Assembly (NCBI GenBank): GCA_910585625.1 | Contig: CAJUFQ010000015.1 | Span: 56,675-74,581, forward strand | DNA from: an uncultured Lachnospiraceae bacterium | GTDB lineage: Bacteria; Bacillota; Clostridia; Lachnospirales; Lachnospiraceae | Direction of reading: 5' to 3' | DNA length: 17,907 nt | Shown: one piece after another, positions 6,544-12,684 of the stretch | How positions within the stretch are numbered: the stretch's first letter is position 1 | Layout: every line of letters starts with the position of its first letter | Position numbers and translations under genes: made by a program | Notes under the pieces: generated by a model | What the model was told of the DNA's origin: nothing | Database searches by the model: none | The model's input: only the letters and a program-made list of their open reading frames with translations

Positions 6544-8766
6544 TTAAAAAGACTCTTTCAGACAATTTTTGAGCCCGGAATAGCGTTTCTGTTCTGTGGC
6601 ATTGCCAATCATTTCCACAAATGTCCTGTCATTCCCCACAAGCGTCACGCACCTCTTCGCCCGTGTCACCGCCGTATACAAAAGGTTACGGTTCATCAGC
6701 ATCCGCGGGCCTGCCAGCAGGGGAATCACTACGGCTGGGTACTCGCTCCCCTGGGATTTGTGGATTGTAATCGCATAGGCCAGTTCCAGCTCGTCCAACT
6801 GCTTAAAATTATAGTCCACCAGCCTGCCTTCCTCAAATTCCACGGTCACAAGCTCCTGGTAATCGTCGATGCTGCGGATTTTGCCCATGTCTCCGTTAAA
6901 TACACCCATGCCCTTGTCGATAGCCAGCCCATAACGGCTGCGAATCTCCCATTCCAGCTGATAATTATTCTTAATCTGCATGACCTTGTCACCCTCTCGG
7001 AACTTCATATCGCCATGCTCTTTCTCTTTTTTTCCTTCATCCGGCGGGTTCAAGTACTGCTGTAGGATATTATTAAGCCGTTCCACTCCCAGCAGCCCCT
7101 TACGCATAGGCGTCAGCACTTGTATGTCAAAAGACTCGGCCTCCACAAATTTCGGCAGTTTCTGCCGGATCAGCTGGATTACAATGCTGATAATCACATT
7201 TGCGTCATACCGCTTCAGGAAAAAGAAATCCATGCTCTTGTTGTCGAGGGCCACTTCTTCGCCGCGGTTAATCTTATGGGCATTCACGACGATATCACTT
7301 CGCGCTGCCTGCCGGAAAATCTTCGTCAGGCGCACGACATGGAACCGTTCTGATTCTATGATGTCGCGCAGCACGCTTCCCGGCCCCACGCTCGGCAGCT
7401 GGTTGACGTCTCCTACAAGCACCAGCCTCGTCCCTTCCGCCACCGCTTTCAGTAATGCGTGCATCAAGGAAATATCTACCATGGACATCTCGTCCACGAT
7501 AATCACATCCGCTTCCAAGGGATTCTGCTCATTACGCTCAAACCCTTCATTCCCCTCTATGCCGCCGTTCAGCTCCAGCATACGGTGGATGGTCTTCGCC
7601 TCAAATCCAGTTGTCTCACTCATACGTTTGGCTGCCCGCCCCGTGGGCGCTGCCAGAAAGATATCCATGCCCTCCGTCTCAAAATAACGGATAATCGCAT
7701 TGATGGTAGTCGTCTTGCCGGTTCCGGGGCCTCCGGTAATCACCACCAGGCCATTGCAGGCAGCCTCTTTCACGGCTTCTGCCTGCAGCTCGTCCAAATC
7801 CATGCCCGTACTCTTCTCTATTGCGCGAATCTGGGCCTCAATCTCTATCTGCGGAATGTCATAGGAGATGTCAAGCCGCGCAAGCATTGCTGCTGTATTC
7901 AGTTCCATGTAATAATAACTGGCAGCATAAAGGAAATGGCTTCCGTCCATCTCTTTTATCATCAATTTCTTGTTGATGGCCAAGTCCATATAATGCTTTT
8001 CTATGCACGCTGCGTCAAGTCCCAGGAGCGCGCCTGCCCTCTGTCCCAGAACATTCTCCGGCAGGCAGGTATGCCCCTCTGACGCCGCCTGCATCAGCGT
8101 ATAGAGGATTCCGCTGCGGATCCGGAAATCCGAATCCATGTGAATCCCAATTTTTGAGGCTATCTCATCCGCAATACGAAAACCCACACCCTGGATATCA
8201 TCTGCCAGGCGGTATGGGTTCTCTTTCAATATGGTATAAAGTTCCTGTCCGTATGTTTGGTATATCTTCACGGAAAGTGTCTGGGAAATGCCATACTGCT
8301 GCAGGAAAATCATTGCCTGCCGCAGTTCGCGTTTCCCCTCTACCTGATCCGCAATCTCCATCGCTTTTCGCTCACTGATTCCTTTCACCTCGGCAAGCCG
8401 TTCCGGCTCCTCCTCGATAATGCGGAAAGTGTCTTCCTTAAACTTACGGACAATCCGCGCCGCCAGTGCCGCGCCAATGCCCTTGATAGCTCCGGAGCCA
8501 AGATACCGTTCAATCGATAACACGTCCTCCGGGGACTTGACCTGGAAGGACTGCATCTTAAACTGCCTGCCATAGGAAGGATGGTTTGTGTATTCTCCTG
8601 TCAGCTCAAGCGTTTCGCCTTCCCCGACGCCATGGAACACGCCCACGCAGGTAATTTCCTCTTCCCCGCTCACAAGGTTCAGTACGGTATAATGGTTATC
8701 ACTGTTCTGGTAAACGATATGTTCTACATATCCGCTCAGCGTATCCACGTGCCTATTCCAATCCAT
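6544..8766 (-). CDS. recD2: RecD2 (YrrC-type) ATP-dependent 5'-3' DNA helicase
   Basis: RecD2 is a superfamily 1B helicase acting in recombination and replication-fork repair without RecBC. The 740-residue product has an N-terminal OB-like region and helix-hairpin-helix motifs (GAIKGIGAALA at about 92-102, EVKGISERKA near 126-135, IQGVGFRIADEIA near 191-203). The motor domain follows: Walker A GGPGTGKTT (345-353), Walker B VIIVDEMSM (421-429), LVGDVNQLPSVGPG (about 450-463), LTKIFRQ (480-486), ITIHKSQGSEY (666-676) and VTRAKR (700-705). The long N-terminal extension separates it from short RecD. The ATG at 8766 overlaps the end of the rod-binding gene by 14 bp and has only a weak ribosome site, so translation may depend on coupling. 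Placement at the end of a flagellar cluster is probably incidental. Confidence 0.97.
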   Translation of the reverse strand: MDWNRHVDTLSGYVEHIVYQNSDNHYTVLNLVSGEEEITCVGVFHGVGEGETLELTGEYTNHPSYGRQFKMQSFQVKSPEDVLSIERYLGSGAIKGIGAALAARIVRKFKEDTFRIIEEEPERLAEVKGISERKAMEIADQVEGKRELRQAMIFLQQYGISQTLSVKIYQTYGQELYTILKENPYRLADDIQGVGFRIADEIASKIGIHMDSDFRIRSGILYTLMQAASEGHTCLPENVLGQRAGALLGLDAACIEKHYMDLAINKKLMIKEMDGSHFLYAASYYYMELNTAAMLARLDISYDIPQIEIEAQIRAIEKSTGMDLDELQAEAVKEAACNGLVVITGGPGTGKTTTINAIIRYFETEGMDIFLAAPTGRAAKRMSETTGFEAKTIHRMLELNGGIEGNEGFERNEQNPLEADVIIVDEMSMVDISLMHALLKAVAEGTRLVLVGDVNQLPSVGPGSVLRDIIESERFHVVRLTKIFRQAARSDIVVNAHKINRGEEVALDNKSMDFFFLKRYDANVIISIVIQLIRQKLPKFVEAESFDIQVLTPMRKGLLGVERLNNILQQYLNPPDEGKKEKEHGDMKFREGDKVMQIKNNYQLEWEIRSRYGLAIDKGMGVFNGDMGKIRSIDDYQELVTVEFEEGRLVDYNFKQLDELELAYAITIHKSQGSEYPAVVIPLLAGPRMLMNRNLLYTAVTRAKRCVTLVGNDRTFVEMIGNATEQKRYSGLKNCLKESF

Positions 8767-9106
8767 AATTGCGTTTCATCTGCTCATAAAGCATCTGCGC
8801 AATCCCCAAGCCTTCGCCATTTGCAGACTGATCGGCAAAGCTCTGAACCATCTGCTCCTTATAATAATCCTGAATCTGCCTGGTATAGGACGAAACTTCC
8901 TCCGATTCCGGAATCATCTTCTGCATTGCCTTAAACATCTGTTCTGTAAAGTATGCCTCAAAATCCTTACAGACGTCCATCAGTTCATCCTCTGTAGCCT
9001 TAGACAAATCGGAATTCAGAGTATCTTCCAATTTGTTTGTAGAACCGCTGGACATTGTGGTATTGGTATCATATAAAGCATTCATTCCGTCGATTGTAAG
9101 ACTCAT
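8753..9106 (-). CDS. flgJ: FlgJ N-terminal-like rod-binding protein
   Basis: The 117-residue protein matches the rod-binding domain (PF10135 type), with the core FEAYFTEQMFKAM near residues 49-61 and the downstream segment YKEQMVQSFADQSA. In enterobacterial FlgJ this domain acts as a rod cap during assembly and is fused to a muramidase. Here the muramidase half is absent, as in many Firmicutes, so peptidoglycan cutting must come from another protein. The N-terminal 35 residues are Ser/Thr/Asn-rich and probably flexible. No signal peptide is visible; family members are exported by the flagellar type III apparatus. It starts 22 bp after flgG and its end overlaps recD2 by 14 bp. It closes the mbl-flhO-flgG-flgJ flagellar run. 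Confidence 0.88.
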   Translation of the reverse strand: MSLTIDGMNALYDTNTTMSSGSTNKLEDTLNSDLSKATEDELMDVCKDFEAYFTEQMFKAMQKMIPESEEVSSYTRQIQDYYKEQMVQSFADQSANGEGLGIAQMLYEQMKRNYGLE

Positions 9107-9128
9107 AATGCCTCCCTCTTTCTATCAG

Positions 9129-9947
9129 TTATCGTTTCAGCTGGTTCGCCTGGGCCAGCATGTCATCGGATGTCTGGATTGCCTTGGAATTCATCTCGTA
9201 CGCCCTCTGCGCAACAATCAGGTTTACCATCTCGTCCGCCACCTGTACGTTAGATCCCTCAAGATATCCCTGGCGTACCGTGCTTAAGACAAGGTTCGGG
9301 GTAGTTGCTTCGTTCAGCGGCTGCCCGGAAGCATCTGTCACGCCCAGAAGGCTGTTTGTCAGCTTATCAAGCCCTGCCGGATTATTGAACTGGAAAAGGC
9401 CGATGGATTGGTTCAAATCCACAAAATTATTCTGAGCGTCAAAATAACCGAAAGCCCCATACTGGTCGACCACCATTTTGCTGGCGTTCACGCCTCCGGG
9501 AATTTCAATCGGATTGCCCTGCGTGTCCAGAACCGGATAACCATTAGACGTAACCAGCGTCAGGTTCCCATTATTGCCGACACTCAGCTTGAAATCTCCA
9601 TTTCTCGTATAATATGTATTGCCATCCGCACCTCTGACCGCGAAAAAGCCGTCCCCATCTATCGCCATAGCCGTGTAGCTCTCGCTGTCCAGATGCGGCC
9701 CTTGTACAAAATTGGATGTGATAGACGCCACCCTGGTTCCAAGCCCTACCTGTGCTGATATTGGCTTCTGTTCTCCATTTGCCGTGGTAGTCCTTGTCTG
9801 TAACGTTTGGTATAACAAAGACTTGAACTCCGTCTTCTCCGTCTTATAACCAGTGGTGTTGACATTTGCCAGATTATTTGCTATTGTATCCACCGCCGTC
9901 TGCTGTGAAATCATGCCGGACGCTGCCGACCATAAAGACCTCATCAT
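9129..9947 (-). CDS. flgG: Flagellar basal-body (distal) rod protein FlgG / FlhP
   Basis: This 272-residue axial protein has the N-terminal rod motif (MMRSLWSAASGMISQQTAVD, then IANNLANVNTTGYK). Its central domain carries MAIDGDGFFAV, and the C-terminal segment LEGSNVQVADEMVNLIVAQRAYE precedes a helix that packs in the rod core. In B. subtilis the equivalent gene in the mbl-flhO-flhP cluster is called flhP; overall it resembles FlgG more than FlgF. It forms the distal rod of the flagellum and is exported through the flagellar type III system, so it has no signal peptide. The first of two consecutive ATGs (9947) has AAAGGAG 10 nt upstream. It follows flhO by 17 bp, so the two are co-transcribed. 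Confidence 0.95.
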   Translation of the reverse strand: MMRSLWSAASGMISQQTAVDTIANNLANVNTTGYKTEKTEFKSLLYQTLQTRTTTANGEQKPISAQVGLGTRVASITSNFVQGPHLDSESYTAMAIDGDGFFAVRGADGNTYYTRNGDFKLSVGNNGNLTLVTSNGYPVLDTQGNPIEIPGGVNASKMVVDQYGAFGYFDAQNNFVDLNQSIGLFQFNNPAGLDKLTNSLLGVTDASGQPLNEATTPNLVLSTVRQGYLEGSNVQVADEMVNLIVAQRAYEMNSKAIQTSDDMLAQANQLKR

Positions 9948-9964
9948 TGTGAAACAACTCCTTT

Positions 9965-10762
9965 CTATACCTTGCCCATTGTTACGAGTTTCTCAAGCGT
10001 ACTGTCTATCGTCTGTATAATTTTCTGGTTGCTCTCATATGCGCGGGAAATGTTAATCATCTCCACCATTTCAGAGACAACATTCACATTGGACATCTCC
10101 AATGTCCCCTGTTCTACCCGTGCCGTGGACGGCTGTACCTGCCCCCCCTCCACAAGGTCATACAAATTCTCGCCATACTTGGCAAGGAAGTTGTAATCTG
10201 CGAAATCCACAACGCCAACCTGGCCCACCAGCATATTGTTCTGGTAGAGATTGCCTAAATCGTCCACCACCAGCGGTATGTTAGGATCCACCCTTATGTA
10301 ACCAGCCTGCCCTGGATTGCCAGCCTGGGCTGCTGCCTGGTTTAATACATAATCTCCGTCCTTAGTTACCAGATAACCTTCCCTGGTTACAGAAAATGCA
10401 CCGTCCCTGGTGTATTTCACGGATGTCTCCCCTGCCTTATTCGTATAGGAAATTGCAAAGAAACCATCTCCGTCAATCGCCATGTCATAGACATTATCAG
10501 TTACGCGGAACGACCCCTGTCCGTAGTCAGTGTAGCATTCTCCAATCTTGACCCCAAGGGAGACATCCCCGATGCCCCTCGGCAGATTGTACGCGGAACT
10601 GTCTTTAATCTTAATCGCCAGCATCTCATCGAAAGCCTGCGACGTCGCCCCCTCCTTCTTAAACCCATTGGTGGCTGAGTTGGCAAGATTGTTCGTGAGT
10701 ACGTCCATGCGGTTCTGCTGATTAATCATACCGGTATATGCCGTATATAATCCTTTTACCAT
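9965..10762 (-). CDS. flhO: Flagellar hook-basal body protein FlhO (FlgF/FlgG family)
   Basis: This 265-residue rod protein is a paralogue of the next gene. It opens with MVKGLYTAYTGMINQQNRMD and VLTNNLANSATNGFK, has the central MAIDGDGFFAI and ends with the C-terminal rod helix region LEMSNVNVVSEMVEMINISRAYE. It builds part of the flagellar rod and is exported without a cleaved signal. The position after an mreB-like gene and before a second rod gene matches B. subtilis mbl-flhO-flhP. FlgF is the alternative name. The ATG at 10762 has AAGGAG 8 nt upstream. The 82-bp gap after mbl shows no terminator and no recognisable SigD-type promoter, so it is probably read from the mbl promoter. Confidence 0.93.
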   Translation of the reverse strand: MVKGLYTAYTGMINQQNRMDVLTNNLANSATNGFKKEGATSQAFDEMLAIKIKDSSAYNLPRGIGDVSLGVKIGECYTDYGQGSFRVTDNVYDMAIDGDGFFAISYTNKAGETSVKYTRDGAFSVTREGYLVTKDGDYVLNQAAAQAGNPGQAGYIRVDPNIPLVVDDLGNLYQNNMLVGQVGVVDFADYNFLAKYGENLYDLVEGGQVQPSTARVEQGTLEMSNVNVVSEMVEMINISRAYESNQKIIQTIDSTLEKLVTMGKV

Positions 10763-10844
10763 TTTCTCTGCTCCTTCATGTGCTGATTATCTGTTACCTC
10801 ATTGCGTTTCCGGCTTCCGCGCCGCGGAAAAAGCTGCCGAAAAC

Positions 10845-11840
10845 CTATTCCTCTTTCCTTCCTGACCCGGATAAAGATTCCACATATCTGCCGGTGCCGA
10901 TTGCGACGCATGTCATCGGCTCTTCTGCCGTCATGGTATTAATCCCGGTCTTATCTTCAATCAACTCCTCTAACCCGCGCAGAAGCGCGCCGCCTCCGGT
11001 GAGAATTATTCCCCGGTCTGCAACGTCTGCCGCAAGCTCCGGCGGGGTCTTTTCCAATACATTATGGACAGCTTCCACAATCTGCAGGGTTGCCTCCCGC
11101 AATGCCTCTTCCGTCTCCTCAGAAGACACGGAAACTGTCTTAGGAAGCCCGGTTACCAGATTCCTTCCCCGCACATCCATAGTATCATTCTGTGCCAAGG
11201 GGAAACAGGTGCCAATCTTAATCTTGATGTCTTCAGCCGTCCGCTCCCCAATCAGGAGATTATGCTTCTTCCTCATATATCGGACGATTGCCTCGTCAAA
11301 ATCATCCCCTGCAATCTTAATGGAAGTACTTACCACTGTCCCGCCTAAGGAAATCACTGCAATATCTGCCGTGCCGCCGCCAATATCCACAATCATGTTC
11401 CCACAAGGCTTTGCAATATCCACACCCGCGCCGATTGCCGCAGCGATTGGCTCTTCAATAATGGAAACTTCACGCGCGCCCGCCTGGTAAGTGGCATCTT
11501 CAACAGCCTTTTTCTCGACCTCAGTGACGCCGCTTGGAACACACACGCTGATTCGGGGTTTGCGGAAGCTTTTTTTGCCAAGGGCTTTCTGAATAAAGTA
11601 CCTTAACATTTTTTCGGTCACTGTGTAGTCAGAAATAACCCCCTGACGCAAAGGTCTTACCGCAACAATATTCCCAGGCGTCCTTCCCAGCATCAGCCTG
11701 GCCTCTTCTCCGATAGCTTTTATTTTATTCGTGTCCCTGTCAAAAGCCACTACAGAAGGCTCTTTCAGTACAACGCCTTTTCCTTTTATATAAACGAGGA
11801 TGCTCGCCGTTCCCAAATCGATTCCAATATCTGTCGACAT
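10845..11840 (-). CDS. mbl: MreB/Mbl actin-like rod-shape protein
   Basis: This is a bacterial actin that polymerises under the membrane and directs lateral-wall peptidoglycan synthesis with the Rod complex. At 331 residues it has family length. Phosphate loop 1 is IDLGTAS (7-13), where many MreB proteins have GTAN. Other landmarks are the interdomain segment EEPIAAAIGAG (129-139), phosphate loop 2 DIGGGTADIAVI (152-163) and the adenosine loop LTGGGALLRG (280-289). I call it Mbl rather than MreB because flhO and flgG follow, as in B. subtilis, and no mreCD is nearby; the sequence alone does not settle the paralogue. The ATG at 11840 has AAAGGGGA about 8 nt upstream. It has its own sigma-A promoter and a 5' leader of about 65 nt. 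Confidence 0.93.
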   Translation of the reverse strand: MSTDIGIDLGTASILVYIKGKGVVLKEPSVVAFDRDTNKIKAIGEEARLMLGRTPGNIVAVRPLRQGVISDYTVTEKMLRYFIQKALGKKSFRKPRISVCVPSGVTEVEKKAVEDATYQAGAREVSIIEEPIAAAIGAGVDIAKPCGNMIVDIGGGTADIAVISLGGTVVSTSIKIAGDDFDEAIVRYMRKKHNLLIGERTAEDIKIKIGTCFPLAQNDTMDVRGRNLVTGLPKTVSVSSEETEEALREATLQIVEAVHNVLEKTPPELAADVADRGIILTGGGALLRGLEELIEDKTGINTMTAEEPMTCVAIGTGRYVESLSGSGRKEE

Positions 11841-11914
11841 CTTCTCTGTCCCCTTTCATCTCTCTATCTTAACATCACTGAACGTAATAACTCTATTTTC
11901 CCATACATATTTAC

Positions 11915-11942
11915 ATTATATACAATCAGGAGTAATTTTCAA
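11915..11942 (-). promoter_or_regulatory. Sigma-A-type promoter of mbl
   Basis: On the minus strand, TTGAAA (plus positions 11937-11942) and TATAAT (11915-11920) are separated by 16 bp, with AT-rich DNA upstream. The expected start is near 11908, leaving a leader of about 65 nt before mbl. This is the best housekeeping promoter in the window and probably drives mbl and the rod genes behind it. Confidence 0.75.
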
Positions 11943-12119
11943 AGTGTTTTTTTCAAAAACTACAAAAATCTTCCATTATTAACCTTTTACATGCAAATCC
12001 TTAGGGAAGTTTATATAAATTTTATATTCTTTTGAAAATATTTTTGGTTTTTTCACATATAGGACACATTCTCAGGTTATACTAATCACTGTACTAGCTA
12101 ACAAGCTAATATAATTTTT

Positions 12120-12208
12120 CATAACTCATGCTTCCTGGGTTCTTCGGAATCCAGGAGGTACTCCCCGAATCCAAACTGCGCGGACAAATCCGCGCAGTTT
12201 TCATTTAT
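12120..12208 (+). ncRNA. Candidate small structured RNA on the plus strand
   Basis: Two hairpins follow each other. The first (12131-12158) has 12 pairs closed by a TTCG tetraloop between C12142 and G12147. Two of its pairs, 12132/12157 and 12139/12150, are T-G on the plus strand and would be A-C mismatches in minus-strand RNA. The second (12173-12200) is a perfect 12-bp stem with loop CAAA followed by TTTTCATTT, a plausible intrinsic terminator on the plus strand. A TATAAT lies at 12110-12115, but I find no convincing -35. The product would be about 80-85 nt. The sequence AGGAGGT (12153-12159) is mostly paired in the first stem. No known RNA family was recognised. The alternative is a bidirectional terminator and leader hairpin for the flanking minus-strand genes. 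Confidence 0.42.
12173..12200. terminator. Perfect 12-bp stem-loop, possible bidirectional terminator
   Basis: The arms at 12173-12184 and 12189-12200 (AAACTGCGCGGA / TCCGCGCAGTTT) enclose CAAA. On the plus strand the stem runs into TTTTCATTTATAT. On the minus strand it lies 37 nt after the lipoprotein stop but has only three Ts. It is the best terminator-like structure in the window: better on the plus strand, and possibly also ending the chemoreceptor-lipoprotein transcript. Confidence 0.65.
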
Positions 12209-12237
12209 ATAATTACATAACAAATTAAGGCGCCTGG

Positions 12238-12684
12238 TTACTTAATATTCGTTGTATCGGTTACCTGCGCCGTCGCAGAATCGCCTTTCCTGGCCTGCTC
12301 AATGACGGCCGGGATTAGCTTTATGAAATTATCCCCGGAATGGGTGGCGCCAGCCATCAGATCCACTTTGGTGTCTTTCTGGCCCTCCAGCAGCTGACGT
12401 ACATATTCCCTGGTATACTGGTTCGGGTAATTATCACAGACAGTCCCCATATTCCTCATATATTCATTATCCCATGCTTTGATAAAGCCGCTGGCGTCCT
12501 TGGCATTGAATTCAGCCGAAACGATTGTGTCATCCTTTACTTGTATGCAGACATATTCTTTCCACCCATGGGAAAATTCTGCCATTTCTGCCGTATAATA
12601 TCCGTCTTTCATTTTGTTCCCACATCCTGCCAGCAACAGGAACATGCCAAGAAGCAGGAAACTTGCCGATTTCTTCATCTTCAC
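12238..12684 (-). CDS. FMN-binding-type lipoprotein
   Basis: This 148-residue exported protein has a signal peptide with lipobox LLLAGC (lipid-modified Cys21). The mature part resembles the FMN_bind / PplA-like pattern: DGYYTAEM, then GWKEYVCIQVKDDTIVSAEF, then the C-terminal AGATHSG at 111-117. In this family a Ser or Thr after (S/T/A)GAT-x is the usual acceptor of covalent FMN placed by ApbE, so Ser116 is the expected site here by inference. Such proteins carry electrons outside the membrane. The start GTG at 12684 overlaps the chemoreceptor stop (GTGA) and has GGAGG 9 nt upstream; an ATG at 12678 is also possible. The close link to a chemoreceptor suggests a sensing or redox partnership. 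The FMN assignment is fairly likely but not proven from sequence. Confidence 0.78.
   Translation of the reverse strand: MKMKKSASFLLLGMFLLLAGCGNKMKDGYYTAEMAEFSHGWKEYVCIQVKDDTIVSAEFNAKDASGFIKAWDNEYMRNMGTVCDNYPNQYTREYVRQLLEGQKDTKVDLMAGATHSGDNFIKLIPAVIEQARKGDSATAQVTDTTNIK

Larger units (their letters stand above)
11841..12237. other. 397-bp intergenic region between the lipoprotein gene and mbl
   Basis: No protein-coding frame here looks real. From right to left it holds a short 3' trailer after the lipoprotein gene, two strong hairpins (12131-12158 and 12173-12200), an AT-rich stretch (about 11930-12120) and the mbl promoter with its leader. I recognise no known riboswitch or T-box consensus on either strand. 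Confidence 0.7.

Noticed and set aside
6980..7687. Long open frame on the plus strand opposite recD2
   Set aside because: It lies wholly within the helicase motor-domain coding region on the other strand and has low-complexity Ser/Arg composition typical of an antisense shadow.
10815..10829. GC-rich stem-loop between mbl and flhO as a terminator
   Set aside because: Only six pairs, and no T-run follows on the minus strand. The following gene has no evident promoter, so read-through is more likely.
10738..11490. Long open frame on the plus strand opposite mbl
   Set aside because: It is the antisense shadow of a clear mbl gene. The translation is Ser/Pro/Ile-rich without motifs, and no ribosome site is evident.
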